Shown: positions 9,563 through 19,378, counted from the stretch's first letter. The stretch: DNA of 64,000 nucleotides from Planctomycetota bacterium (GCA_021776785.1 JAJFFF010000052.1:186001-250000), one strand, 5' to 3'. The notes: a model not told the origin generated them from the sequence alone. Translations and numbers: made by a program.

Positions 9563-11857
9563 GTGACGTCGATTCCGAAGGCCTCCCTCCCGCTCGGCGA
9601 GGTGATCGAGCGCCTCCGCTCCGATCCGCGCTACGCCGAAAACGTCGTTACTTGGCGGACATTTCCCGCCAAGGAGCCGGTGTGGACGGACTATCCGGAT
9701 TGGGTGCACAACGACTTAAAGCGCACGTTACAAGACTATCGATTTGAGCGCCTGTACACCCATCAGCGCCAGGCCGCGGATCTGGCGCATGCGGGCAAGC
9801 ACGCCTGCGTGGTGACGCCGACGGCGTCCGGGAAGACGCTTTGCTACAACCTGCCCGTTTTGGACGCCATGGTGCGGAAGACGGGCGCGCGCGCGTTGTA
9901 TCTGTTTCCGACCAAGGCGCTGTCGCAGGACCAAGTCGCTGAGGTCAACGCGATTGTCGAGCGGCTACCCCAAGGGATCGCGGCGTACACGTATGACGGG
10001 GACACGCCGTCTTCTACGCGCGCCGTGTTGCGGCAAACCGGCGAAATCATCGTCACCAACCCGTACATGCTCCATTCGGGCATCCTGCCCAACCACGTCA
10101 AGTGGACGGACCTGTTCCAAGGGCTCCAATACATCGTCGTGGACGAACTGCACGCGTACCGGGGCGTGTTTGGGAGCCACGTCGCCAACGTCTTTCGCCG
10201 TTTGCGGCGGATCGCGCGCCACTACGGCGCGGACCCGGTATTTCTTACGTGCTCCGCGACGATTCGCAATCCGGCCGAGCACGCCAAAGCGCTCTTGGGC
10301 GTAGACGTCGAACTGGTCACGGAGTCCGGCGCGCCGCGTGGCGAGAAGCACTTCGCGCTTTACAACCCGCCGGTTGTCAACCGCGCTCTCGGGTTGCGGG
10401 CGAACGCGCTCGAAGAAGTGCGGCGCGTCTCGTCGCTGTTTGCGGGCGGTGCGGTGCAGTCGATTTACTTCGTGCGCTCGCGTCAGATGGTCGAGGTGTT
10501 GACGAAATATCTCAAGGACCGCAACAAGGAGCGCGGGTTTCCGACCGAGTCGATCTGTGCTTATCGCGGCGGGTACCTGCCGAAGTTGCGCCGGACCATC
10601 GAGCGCGGCCTACGCGAAGGGGACATTCACGAAGTGGTGTCTACCAATGCGCTGGAGTTGGGCGTCGATATCGGGTCGCTCGACGTGGCCGTGTTGACGG
10701 GTTATCCGGGGACGATTGCATCGATGATGCAGCAGGCGGGGCGTGCTGGACGGCGCAACTCGATGAGCCTGGCGATCATGGTGTGTCGCTCCACAGCACT
10801 CGATCAGTACGTGGCGACGCATCCCGAGTACGTGTTGGAGCGTCCGCAGGAAGGCGCGGTCATCGACGCGGACAACCTGATCATTTTTGTGAACCACCTG
10901 AAGTGTGCGGCGTTTGAGCTGCCGTTCGACGAAGGCGTGTTGTTTGGCGACAACCCGATCACGACCGACGTGCTGGATTATCTCGCGCGCGAGGCGCGCA
11001 TCCTGCACAAGGCGGGCGGGCGCTACCACTGGATGGCGGAAGCGTATCCGGCCGAAGACATCAGCTTGTCGGCGGCCGACATCGATTATTTCGTCGTGAT
11101 CGACGAGGACAAAAACATCGTCATGGCGGAGGTGGATCGACCCGACGCGATGACGCAGATTCATGAGGGCGCGATCTACGGGTTCCAGGGGGAGCAGTTC
11201 CTGATCACGCGGTTGGAGTACGAAGATCGCCGCGCGTACGCCAAGCGCATCAATCCGGACTACTTCACGGAAGTCGAGGTCGACACCGACGTGCGTGTGA
11301 TCCACGCGGATGCGGAAACGACGGGTCCCGGCTACCGCCTGTGGCGCGGTGAGGTCGGCGTCAAGACGATCGCGACGGTGTTTAAGAAGATCAAGTTTTA
11401 CACGCGCGAAAACGTCGGTGCGGGAGATATCGAGCTGCCCGCCGAAGAGATGGACACCACGGCCGTGTGGATGCTGATGGATCAACCCGTCGCCTTGGAA
11501 CTGGGCCTCACGGATCCGCGGTTCGCGGGCGGCTGGAGCGGCGTCGGCTATTTGTTGCAGCACCTGTTGCCGGTCTACCTCGGTTGCAGCGTCGGCGACG
11601 TGCGGAAAAAGAGCGAGATCAAGAGCGCGGAGTTTGATTGTCCGTCGCTCTTCTTGGTCGATAACGTTCCGGGTGGCGTGGGGCTGGCGGAAAAGATCTT
11701 CGAACTGTGGCCCAAGCTCATGCACAGCGCGCGTGAGATGTTGGATTCGTGCGCGTGCGCTGCCGGTTGTCCGGCGTGCATTGGGCCGGCGCGGCATGTC
11801 GGATCGGTGGGCAAGGAAGTCGCCCGCCGCATACTAAAACGATGCTCCGCTCCCTAG
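9563..11857 (+). CDS. mrfA: DEAD/DEAH-box helicase with DUF1998-type C-terminus, MrfA/YprA-like
   Basis: PTASGKTLCYNLP, VDELHAYRGVFGSH, STNALELGVDIGSLD, QQAGRAGRR; C-terminal Cys cluster DSCACAAGCPACIGP. Confidence 0.85.
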   Translation: MTSIPKASLPLGEVIERLRSDPRYAENVVTWRTFPAKEPVWTDYPDWVHNDLKRTLQDYRFERLYTHQRQAADLAHAGKHACVVTPTASGKTLCYNLPVLDAMVRKTGARALYLFPTKALSQDQVAEVNAIVERLPQGIAAYTYDGDTPSSTRAVLRQTGEIIVTNPYMLHSGILPNHVKWTDLFQGLQYIVVDELHAYRGVFGSHVANVFRRLRRIARHYGADPVFLTCSATIRNPAEHAKALLGVDVELVTESGAPRGEKHFALYNPPVVNRALGLRANALEEVRRVSSLFAGGAVQSIYFVRSRQMVEVLTKYLKDRNKERGFPTESICAYRGGYLPKLRRTIERGLREGDIHEVVSTNALELGVDIGSLDVAVLTGYPGTIASMMQQAGRAGRRNSMSLAIMVCRSTALDQYVATHPEYVLERPQEGAVIDADNLIIFVNHLKCAAFELPFDEGVLFGDNPITTDVLDYLAREARILHKAGGRYHWMAEAYPAEDISLSAADIDYFVVIDEDKNIVMAEVDRPDAMTQIHEGAIYGFQGEQFLITRLEYEDRRAYAKRINPDYFTEVEVDTDVRVIHADAETTGPGYRLWRGEVGVKTIATVFKKIKFYTRENVGAGDIELPAEEMDTTAVWMLMDQPVALELGLTDPRFAGGWSGVGYLLQHLLPVYLGCSVGDVRKKSEIKSAEFDCPSLFLVDNVPGGVGLAEKIFELWPKLMHSAREMLDSCACAAGCPACIGPARHVGSVGKEVARRILKRCSAP

Positions 11858-12573
11858 CACTCTTGGTGAGCGGCTTCGTCGCCGCGTATCTGCCGCTGAT
11901 GATGCGGTGGCCGGACCTTCCCGTGTGGGTACCGCTCGCGTTACTCGTGCTTGGGTTGGCCGGCGCGATCACGTGCACGTTTAAGAAGCGCGGCGAGCCC
12001 GGGCGGTGGCGTCTCCCCGTCACGGTGATCCTCGGTTTGGCCGTCGCGTTCCATGTCGTTTGGTTAGTCAGCCTGTCGTCTTATGGTTCGCCCGCGTTCT
12101 CAGCGCCGGCGGTCGGGGCGACGGCGCCCGACGTGGTCGGTGTGCGCGTGCGCGACGGAGCGCCGTTTCAGTTGGCTGCACAGCGCGAGTACGAAACGCT
12201 ACTCGTGTTTTTTCGCGGTCCATGGTGACCGTACTGCGTACGCGAGCTCGTGGAGCTCGCCGACAAACGGGATGCCTGGGCGCGGCTCGGTGTGCGCGTC
12301 ATCGCGTTCTGCATCGATGACCCCGACGACCTCAAAGAGCTCCAAGACGAGCTTGGCTTCGGCGTGACCTTGATCGCCGATCCCACGGCCGCGGCCACCA
12401 AGGCGTTTGGGATGCTCGATCCCAAGCCGTTTCCGGACCGCATCCAGGCGCGGGCGGGCCTGTTTTGGTTGAACACGAGCCGGGAGGTGCGGGCCCGCTG
12501 GCTGCCGGACCGCTATCGCGCCCGCCCCGATCTCGACGAGGTCCGGGCCACGGTGCGTGCGGGGCTGGAGTAG
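11842..12573 (+). CDS. Membrane-anchored AhpC/TSA-type redoxin, predicted selenoprotein (Sec129, TGA 12226-12228)
   Basis: Two ORF-track pieces (..12228 and 12250..12573) are in one frame: ...LLVFFRGPW-U-PYCVRELVELADKRDAWARLGVRVIAFCIDDPDDLKELQDELGFGVTLIADP...; three N-terminal hydrophobic segments; TGA replaces the first Cys of the WCPYC motif. Confidence 0.85.
12242..12260 (+). promoter_or_regulatory. Candidate bacterial SECIS hairpin
   Basis: GCGAGCTC-GTG-GAGCTCGC, perfect 8-bp stem, 3-nt loop starting with G; 21 nt between UGA and the loop. Confidence 0.75.
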
Positions 12574-12810
12574 CGCCAGTGCCGGTCGGAGCGGGCGACC
12601 CACGGCCATGCCATTTCCCGGCGGCTTGGGGTTTTTGGGGCGGGTTCGTGGGCGTGGGCGGCCTTCGACGCGCTTCGACAGGATCTTGTAGGGCGCGCGT
12701 CATGACCCCCAAGGGGTAGTGGTCGCGCCCGCTAACCTGTTGATCCGCCCATGCTTACGTCGAGCCGGGTGCACGCAGGGCGTCCCCGCGATCCGTAGGA
12801 TGACCGCGGG

Positions 12811-14010
12811 ATGCGGCTCCACGAAAAACTCCGTCGAATAGCGGCCCCGGCCGCGGTCCGGGTGGCCAAGCCGGCGGTCGCGGTGGCGTTGCCTGGAGCG
12901 CACACCGACAGCGTGTTGGGCAAGGTTTGGGTCCGTCGCGTGGCGCTCCCGTTGACCCATCGCCATGGACGGTTCACGCTGGCGGAGATCGCCGCGCAGT
13001 CTCTTGCGCCGTTAGCCGAGATCGCGCGGGACCCAAATCTTTTACAGTTCGACTGGAAGCGGGCGATCTTTTTTGACACCGAGACCACATCGCTCGGCGG
13101 CGGCGTCGGGACGTATGTGTTTTTGCTTGGTGCGGCGTATTTCGAAAAGGATGCGTTTGTCGTCGAGCAGTTTTTTTTGGACGACGTCACTGAAGAGCGC
13201 GCGCTGCTTCACATGATCAACGAGCGCTTCGCGCGGTTCGACGTTGCCGTTTCGTTTCACGGGAAGCATTTCGATGCGCCGCGGTTGACCGGTCGTCTTG
13301 TGTTTCATCGGATGAAACTGGCGTTGCCCGCTTCACACCTCGACCTTTGCGTCGTGGGTCGGAGCCTGTATCGCGGCGCATTCGAGAACTGCCGCTTGCA
13401 GACGTTCGAGAAAGAAATCGTTGGATTTGAGCGGCAAGACGACTTGCCGGGAGCGGATTGTCCGCGCGCGTTCTTCGATCACTTGCAAGGCGATAGCACG
13501 CTGATCCCGCGCGTGTTCGAACACAACCTCTACGATGTTTTGACCATGCCCGCTGTGGCGCACCGGTTTGCGCAGTCGGTCGCGGAGCCGGACCACCCGG
13601 TTGTGCGCGCCAACCTTGGTTCGTTTTACGAGTCGGTGGGCCGGCAGCGTGAGGCGCGTGAAAACTACGAAGAGGCGCTGCTTGGATTGCGCACGACCAA
13701 CCATGCGCACCTACCGCGCGCTCTGGAGAGGTTGGCGTTGCTGGAGCGCCGGGCGGGGCGTCACGCCGTCTCGGCACAACTGCTGCTGGAGCGGTGCGCC
13801 ATCCACCCCCACGCGCTCCAACCGCTGGAAGATCTGGCCAAGTACTACGAACACCGTGCGCGTGATCTGTCCATGGCGCTGGCGACGACGATGGACGCGC
13901 GCTCGCGGCTGCTCACCGGGAAGATCGAAGTCGATCGTCACACCCGCGCGCGTCACCTCGCAGCCTTGGACCACCGTCGACAGCGTCTGGAGCGGCGTGA
14001 CGATGCGTGA
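12811..14010 (+). CDS. mrfB: RNase H-like exonuclease with C-terminal TPR-like region, MrfB/YprB-like
   Basis: FFDTETTSLGGGVGTYVFLLGAAYF, SFHGKHFDAPRL, HNLYDVLTMPAVAHRF; follows the MrfA-like helicase. Confidence 0.8.
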   Translation: MRLHEKLRRIAAPAAVRVAKPAVAVALPGAHTDSVLGKVWVRRVALPLTHRHGRFTLAEIAAQSLAPLAEIARDPNLLQFDWKRAIFFDTETTSLGGGVGTYVFLLGAAYFEKDAFVVEQFFLDDVTEERALLHMINERFARFDVAVSFHGKHFDAPRLTGRLVFHRMKLALPASHLDLCVVGRSLYRGAFENCRLQTFEKEIVGFERQDDLPGADCPRAFFDHLQGDSTLIPRVFEHNLYDVLTMPAVAHRFAQSVAEPDHPVVRANLGSFYESVGRQREARENYEEALLGLRTTNHAHLPRALERLALLERRAGRHAVSAQLLLERCAIHPHALQPLEDLAKYYEHRARDLSMALATTMDARSRLLTGKIEVDRHTRARHLAALDHRRQRLERRDDA

Positions 14011-14072
14011 GTTGTTTTTGTGCGGCTGCAAGGGCAGCGAAGTGAGAAGGTTTGGGATACCCTTACGGGCTC

Positions 14073-15086
14073 ATGACGGCGAATGATTCCGAATCGCTCA
14101 CGCGCTTTCTAAGCGAGTTCCGCATCTACCCGCAGGGCTTGGACCCGGAGTCCTTGGCGCAGCGAACGGGGTTGGATCCTGCAGACCTTTTACCTCTGCG
14201 CCGCCGCTTGGAGGAAGACGGGTTTGGGTTCGCGGAAGACTACGAGGGGCGCTGGGTCCTCGAGACGCATCCCAATCGTTTGTACGGCTACTGGGTGCAG
14301 GCGGGGTTGCGCTGCGACCGCCTCGGCTGCCAGGTGTATTACAAGGACGAGGTCGCGTCGACGCAAGACATCGCGTTCGAGTTGATGGTCGAAGGGCGTC
14401 CGCACGGCACGCTCGTCGTCGCCGAACATCAGACCGGTGGGCGTGGGCGACAGGATCGAGCGTGGCACTCGACGCCGCACGAGTGCTTGCTGTTTTCGCT
14501 CCTACTCGACTTGGAGCCCCCGGAAACGTTTGCGTCGGTTCTGACGATCGCGACGGCGACCGCATTGGCGCGTTCGATTCAAGACATTGCAGGTGTGCCC
14601 GCGCGCATCAAGTTCCCTAACGATATTTTGGTGCGCGGCAAAAAGGTCGCCGGCGTGCTGCTGGAAGTGCGCGACTACGGTGTGCCCCGTCGTGCCGTCG
14701 CCGGCATCGGCGTCAACGTCAATCAGCTGGTGGACGCGTTCCCCGATGATCTCAAGGAGATCGCCACGAGCCTGCGTATGGAGCGTCGCGACCAGGAGCC
14801 GGTGCGTCGCTCGCGCTTGTTGCGCTACACGTTGCGCGAACTCGAAAAATGGTTGGAGCGGATTGCCGCCGGCGAGTTTTCCGATCTCGAGAATGCGTGG
14901 AACCGATTTAGCGGCATGGAAGGCCGTGAGGTTTCGTTCCGCTGCGGCAACGAGGATGTCGAGGGGCGGATCAACGTGGCCAGCGTCAAGGACGGCCTGC
15001 TTGTGCGTATGACCGGCGGCGGTGAGCGCCAGTTCCGCTTGGAGCACATCACGCAGTTTCTGTATCGCGACGAAGAGAGCACGTAG
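14073..15086 (+). CDS. birA: Biotin--[acetyl-CoA-carboxylase] ligase with N-terminal HTH
   Basis: DEVASTQDIAFE, TGGRGRQDRAWHS, RIKFPNDILVRGKKVAGVLLE, GIGVNVNQ; start ATG 14073 preferred over 14052. Confidence 0.9.
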   Translation: MTANDSESLTRFLSEFRIYPQGLDPESLAQRTGLDPADLLPLRRRLEEDGFGFAEDYEGRWVLETHPNRLYGYWVQAGLRCDRLGCQVYYKDEVASTQDIAFELMVEGRPHGTLVVAEHQTGGRGRQDRAWHSTPHECLLFSLLLDLEPPETFASVLTIATATALARSIQDIAGVPARIKFPNDILVRGKKVAGVLLEVRDYGVPRRAVAGIGVNVNQLVDAFPDDLKEIATSLRMERRDQEPVRRSRLLRYTLRELEKWLERIAAGEFSDLENAWNRFSGMEGREVSFRCGNEDVEGRINVASVKDGLLVRMTGGGERQFRLEHITQFLYRDEEST

Positions 15087-15092
15087 CCCGCT

Positions 15093-15109
15093 CGTTGCGC
15101 GACGCAACG
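15093..15109. other. Small inverted repeat (weak terminator or operator)
   Basis: CGTTGCG-CGA-CGCAACG followed by gtgacTTTTTC, after birA and before the histidine kinase. Confidence 0.35.
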
Positions 15110-15177
15110 GTGACTTTTTCACCGGGAACGGCGTTCGATTACCCGCCTGTGACCGCTAGCCTCCATAGAATGGGCGG

Positions 15178-17091
15178 GTGTACTGGCTGCGCCGCATTCC
15201 CGCCGAGACTCGCATCGTGGTGCTCGTCGTCTTCTTGGCGCTGCTACAGGCGATCCTCCTGTCGGTGTTTGGACTCCTCGCGATTCGGGGCGAGCGTAAG
15301 GAAGCGCAGCGGCGCATCGACGGGGAGGCGCGGCAGTTTCTGATCCACAACGTGTCGGGCCGTACTCTGCACGCGTTGCGCGACGTCGCGGACGCGGCAC
15401 TGACCGCCGCCTTTGACGACGGTCGCTCCGACTGGCGCGATGCGCTCGCTCCCGTGGATGCGCCCCTGTTCACCGATGCGTTTGTTGCTTCGACGGATGG
15501 CGGCGTTCGTTCGGCGGGCGGCGAGTTGTTGTGGGTTCCCGCTTCGCGATTCGGTCCGCACCAGCAGGCGATGGACGAAGCGTTGGCGCGCTTGCGACAG
15601 GACTTTCGCAAGAGTGCGATCTCGCGGGACGAAAAGTCCGATCGCGACCTCGCGCTCGCAGAGCAGTTTCCGTTCGCGCGCGACGCAGACGGCGGTTCGC
15701 TAGCGTTGCTGCTGGCCGCGTCGCCGCTTCCGATCGTTGGCGCGCGTAAGCCGCCGACGATCGAGACTTTGCTGACGATTCGGTGGATCTGCGTTCTCAA
15801 TCGTTTGAGCGGGTACGCGCCTTCGCATGAAGTGACGCGCCTCCTGCATCTCGTCGAGTCCGCTGTCGCGAGCGACCAGCGCGACGCGTTTGCGGCCGAG
15901 CAAAAGCGTCAAGAGCGGCGCGCGCGTGTTCTTGATGTGCTTGTGCGCGAATTGCCGTCGATCCCTGGCCGCGGGTCCAACGGCATGCGTCGTAATGTCG
16001 TGTCCGTGGACGGGCCGTCGTTTTACTTGCGCTATCGACGCGGCGAGCGGCATCTCCTCGCGGTCGATTCCTTAGCGCTCGGCGCGTTCCTGCGTCGCCA
16101 ACTGCAGTTTGCGACCGCTGAATCGGATGCGGAGATTACGCCGCGCCTCGTCGCCCGCGCCGTGCGCCGTGACGAGGCGATTCCCGCCGTCGCCATGGAG
16201 GGAATACCGGGCTGGAGCGTGATCGCCGAATCGACCAACCGCCGCGCGCTTGAAGGGCCGCAGGGCCGCGAGCGCATGTACTGGTACATCATCGGGTTTT
16301 CCGTGCTTGGCATTTTGGCGGGTGGTGTGCTCACCGCGCGCGTGGTTTCGCGCGAAGTGCGATTGGCAAAACTGAAGTCGGGTTTCGTGAGCAACGTTTC
16401 GCACGGCCTGAAAACCCCGCTAACTTCGATTCGCATGTTCTCCGACATGTTGCGCAACGGCCACGTTGACTCGGAAGAGGAGCAGCGCGAGTGTTTGGAC
16501 GTGATTGCACAGGAGACCAACCGCCTCGAGCGCCTCATTCAACAGGTGCTCGATTTCGGTCGCCTGGAAGCGCGCCGTCGGCCCTTTCAGTGGCGGACCG
16601 CCTCGCTCGCGCCACTCGTGGAGCGCGAAGTCGAACGTTTCCGGCGCGCGACCGGTATGGCCACCGATGCGATCGACATCCAGGTCGCGGTCAACCTGCC
16701 CGCCGCGACGTTTGACCCCGACGCGTTCACCGAGGTTGTGGCCAACTTGATGTCGAACGCGTTTAAGTACAGCCCGCCTCAGGACCGGCGCTTAGCGGTC
16801 ACGCTGGGGCCCTCGCGCGGTCGTGTCGTATTCGCGGTTGAAGACAACGGCCGCGGCGTGCCGCCCCGTGAGCGTCGTAAGATTTTTGAACAGTTTTATC
16901 GCGTCGATGACCTGTTGGCCCAAGAGGTCGAGGGCACCGGCTTGGGGCTCGCCATCGTACGCGGTATCGTGCGCGCCCACGGCGGGCGCATCTACGTCGA
17001 GGACTCCGCGCTGGGCGGTAGTCGGTTCGTCGTCGAAATTCCGGCCGCGCCGCGTCAACGCAAAGCGGCGGCCTCCGCGGAGACATCATGA
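15178..17091 (+). CDS. Sensor histidine kinase
   Basis: TM segments, H-box VSHGLKTPLTSIRMFSDML, N-box VVANLMSNAFKYSPP, G-box EDNGRGVPPRERRKIFEQFYR...GTGLGLAIV. Confidence 0.9.
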   Translation: MYWLRRIPAETRIVVLVVFLALLQAILLSVFGLLAIRGERKEAQRRIDGEARQFLIHNVSGRTLHALRDVADAALTAAFDDGRSDWRDALAPVDAPLFTDAFVASTDGGVRSAGGELLWVPASRFGPHQQAMDEALARLRQDFRKSAISRDEKSDRDLALAEQFPFARDADGGSLALLLAASPLPIVGARKPPTIETLLTIRWICVLNRLSGYAPSHEVTRLLHLVESAVASDQRDAFAAEQKRQERRARVLDVLVRELPSIPGRGSNGMRRNVVSVDGPSFYLRYRRGERHLLAVDSLALGAFLRRQLQFATAESDAEITPRLVARAVRRDEAIPAVAMEGIPGWSVIAESTNRRALEGPQGRERMYWYIIGFSVLGILAGGVLTARVVSREVRLAKLKSGFVSNVSHGLKTPLTSIRMFSDMLRNGHVDSEEEQRECLDVIAQETNRLERLIQQVLDFGRLEARRRPFQWRTASLAPLVEREVERFRRATGMATDAIDIQVAVNLPAATFDPDAFTEVVANLMSNAFKYSPPQDRRLAVTLGPSRGRVVFAVEDNGRGVPPRERRKIFEQFYRVDDLLAQEVEGTGLGLAIVRGIVRAHGGRIYVEDSALGGSRFVVEIPAAPRQRKAAASAETS

Positions 17092-17780
17092 GTGACAAAC
17101 AGGCGACCATTCTCGTCGTCGAAGACGATCCCGCGATTCGGCTCGGCTTGAAAAAGAGCCTCGGGTTCGAGGGCTACAACGTGATCGAAGCTGCGGATGG
17201 CGAGCGTGGTCTTGAGGCCGTGTTCGAATCGCGGCCCGATCTCATCGTGCTGGATCTCATGTTGCCGCGCGTCAACGGCTACGAGGTGTGCCGCACGATT
17301 CGAAAACATGACCGCACCATTCCGATCATCATCTTGAGCGCGAAAGACCTCGAGGCCGACATGATCATGGGGCTCGATCTGGGCGCCGACGACTACATGA
17401 CCAAACCGTTTTCCACGCGCGAACTCTCGGCGCGGATCAAGGCGGCTTTGCGGCGCACGATGGTCGTTGACGAACCTTCGACCGTGCATGAGTTCGGCCC
17501 CGTCGCGGTGGACGTCCCGGGTCAAACCCTCACCGTTCACGGTCGGCCGGTCGAGGTGTCCAACCGCGAGTTTCGCCTGCTGCGTTACCTCATCGAGAAC
17601 CGTGGTCGCGTGTTGAGCCGCGATCAGATTCTCAACAAGGTCTGGGGTTACGACTACGAGGGCACGGCCCGCACGATCGACAACTTCATCAACAAGCTCC
17701 GTTCCAAGATCGAAGAGGATCCGACCGAGCCGCTCTACATCGTCACGGTGCGCGGGGTTGGATACAAGTTCCGCGACTGA
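17088..17780 (+). CDS. OmpR/PhoB-family response regulator
   Basis: REC (ILVVEDDPAIRLGLK..LIVLDLMLPRVNGYEVC) plus winged helix (SNREFRLLRYLIENRGRVLSRDQILNKVWGYDYEGTARTIDNFINKLR); ATGA overlap with kinase. Confidence 0.95.
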   Translation: MSDKQATILVVEDDPAIRLGLKKSLGFEGYNVIEAADGERGLEAVFESRPDLIVLDLMLPRVNGYEVCRTIRKHDRTIPIIILSAKDLEADMIMGLDLGADDYMTKPFSTRELSARIKAALRRTMVVDEPSTVHEFGPVAVDVPGQTLTVHGRPVEVSNREFRLLRYLIENRGRVLSRDQILNKVWGYDYEGTARTIDNFINKLRSKIEEDPTEPLYIVTVRGVGYKFRD

Positions 17781-17838
17781 CTCAAGCCGTTGCAGCGCAA
17801 CGAGTTGGGGCATGGCGGTGTGCTAAAATAGGAGGGTT

Positions 17839-18216
17839 GTGCCGCACGCGCCGATCAACGATCCCTCCCGCGGCGATAACCTCGCGGATCGATCCGTCGC
17901 GTATGTGCGTTCGAGCCGCCTCCTCCGCGTCTGCTTGGGATTCACGGTTGTGGACCACCTGGTGGCGGTTGGTTTGGTTGTCGCGGGCGAGATGCCGATT
18001 TCTTTGGCCGGTTTCTTGGGCCTGATGAGCGTTCTCTCTTGGTTTTTCGCCGTGTGCCTGCCGCTCATGAATCGCAGTCTGCGCACGCACATCGGGCGCC
18101 CGCGGCGCACCGAGTGGACCGAAGCGCTGGAGCTCTTTTTCCGCGTTATCTTGGCTCTCCAGACCGGTCTTTACACACTGCTGCTTACCCAAACGGTCTT
18201 GGCGGTCATCTACTGA
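17839..18216 (+). CDS. Small integral membrane protein, unknown function
   Basis: 125 aa, several hydrophobic segments, GTG start. Confidence 0.55.
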   Translation: MPHAPINDPSRGDNLADRSVAYVRSSRLLRVCLGFTVVDHLVAVGLVVAGEMPISLAGFLGLMSVLSWFFAVCLPLMNRSLRTHIGRPRRTEWTEALELFFRVILALQTGLYTLLLTQTVLAVIY

Positions 18217-18270
18217 CGCGCGGGGTGATCTTTTGCGGGGATGTGGCCGATGGATTCGGTAGCGGCGCTA

Positions 18271-18371
18271 ACAGCCCGCTGAAAAAGTCACATGGGCTGC
18301 GAGCGGGCCTCGAAGGCGATTTCTGCGTCGCGAATCCTCGCTCTCGCTATTCGACTTCTTCAACGGGCTGT
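18271..18371. mobile_element. MITE-like element with 19-bp terminal inverted repeats
   Basis: ACAGCCCGCTGAAAAAGTC (18271-18289) versus GACTTCTTCAACGGGCTGT (18353-18371), 17/19 complementary; ~101 bp, intergenic. Confidence 0.55.
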
Positions 18372-18463
18372 GGTGTAGGGTTGCCATAGTCGTTGGGGGG
18401 GTTTACGGTTAATCCCCCTAGGTCTAGTTGTCCCCGTCTCGCAGTTTTCCCGGAGGTCAGAGT

Positions 18464-19378
18464 ATGCGCGCAGGGTTTGCGCTATTTTTGTGCGTGGTCG
18501 GATGCAGGACGATTCCCGTTCCTGAGAACACCGAGACGCACGCCGCACTGCCGACGAGCACGCTCGTCGCTGTGCCCTCGCTCGCTGCGGACCTCGACCT
18601 CGCCTATGAAGGCGAGGCGGATGGCTTCATTAAGTTGGTGTCCCCTCCCGACCACGTCATGCTCGTGCCGGATTCCAGGCGCGCGTATGTCAACGGTCGC
18701 AACGTTGAAATGACCTACCCGTGCATGTGGCGCGGCCAAGACTATGTCTTGAGCAACGGTGACGCTGCGCTCGTGCGCCGGACGCTCCTGGCGACCCGGT
18801 CCCGCCGCGCTGTGCCGCTCAAGCGGCCCCCGCCGTTGGTCGTCAAGCCGCGGGTTGCCCCCGTTGTGCGGCGTGCGCCTTCCGGCTTGCCGCTGCGTTG
18901 GCGTCCGCGCCAGGACGCCAACCCGGTGAACTGGAAATACATCGTCGTTCATCACATGGCGTCCGGCAGCGGTTCGGCAGCGGCGATTCACCGCCTTCAC
19001 CTGCAGCGCGGTTTCGACGGGATGGGCTACCACTTCGTCATCGGAAATGGCTCGCTTACATCCGACGGTCAGGTGGAAGTGGGGTACCGATGGAAAAACC
19101 AGATCCACGGCGCTCACGCCAAAGCCCGCGAGGGTGATCCGCGGCGCGAGAGCAATTACTACAACCGGTTCGGCATCGGCATCTGCTTGGTCGGATACTT
19201 CAGCGATGACGGCCCGTCGCGCGCGCAGATGACGGCGCTTCACGACCTTGTGGCCCGTCTGCGCACCGCGTACGACATCCCCGCCCGCAACGTCGTTCCG
19301 CACCGCTCGGTGAGTCAAACGCGGTGCCCGGGCGTGCGGTTCCCCTGGAAGCGATTTAGCGACGGCCTGCGTCGCTGA
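18464..19378 (+). CDS. N-acetylmuramoyl-L-alanine amidase / PGRP-domain lipoprotein
   Basis: MRAGFALFLCVVGCRT lipoprotein signal; YIVVHHMASGSGSAAAIHRLHLQRGFDGMGYHFVIGNG...VVPHRSVSQTRCPGVRFPW. Confidence 0.85.
   Translation: MRAGFALFLCVVGCRTIPVPENTETHAALPTSTLVAVPSLAADLDLAYEGEADGFIKLVSPPDHVMLVPDSRRAYVNGRNVEMTYPCMWRGQDYVLSNGDAALVRRTLLATRSRRAVPLKRPPPLVVKPRVAPVVRRAPSGLPLRWRPRQDANPVNWKYIVVHHMASGSGSAAAIHRLHLQRGFDGMGYHFVIGNGSLTSDGQVEVGYRWKNQIHGAHAKAREGDPRRESNYYNRFGIGICLVGYFSDDGPSRAQMTALHDLVARLRTAYDIPARNVVPHRSVSQTRCPGVRFPWKRFSDGLRR

Noticed and set aside
12226-12228. Interpretation of the redoxin TGA as a simple nonsense pseudogene or two separate ORFs (11749..12228 and 12250..12573)
   Set aside because: Frame and family similarity continue uninterrupted across the TGA, the TGA falls precisely on the catalytic Cys, and a hairpin lies at the right distance; random nonsense decay would not favour this position.
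15093-17801. Similar CGTTGC...GCAACG dyads before (15093-15109) and after (17787-17801) the histidine kinase/response regulator pair as a shared operator
   Set aside because: Only 6-7 bp arms with different spacers; in GC-rich sequence this is not distinctive without more sites.
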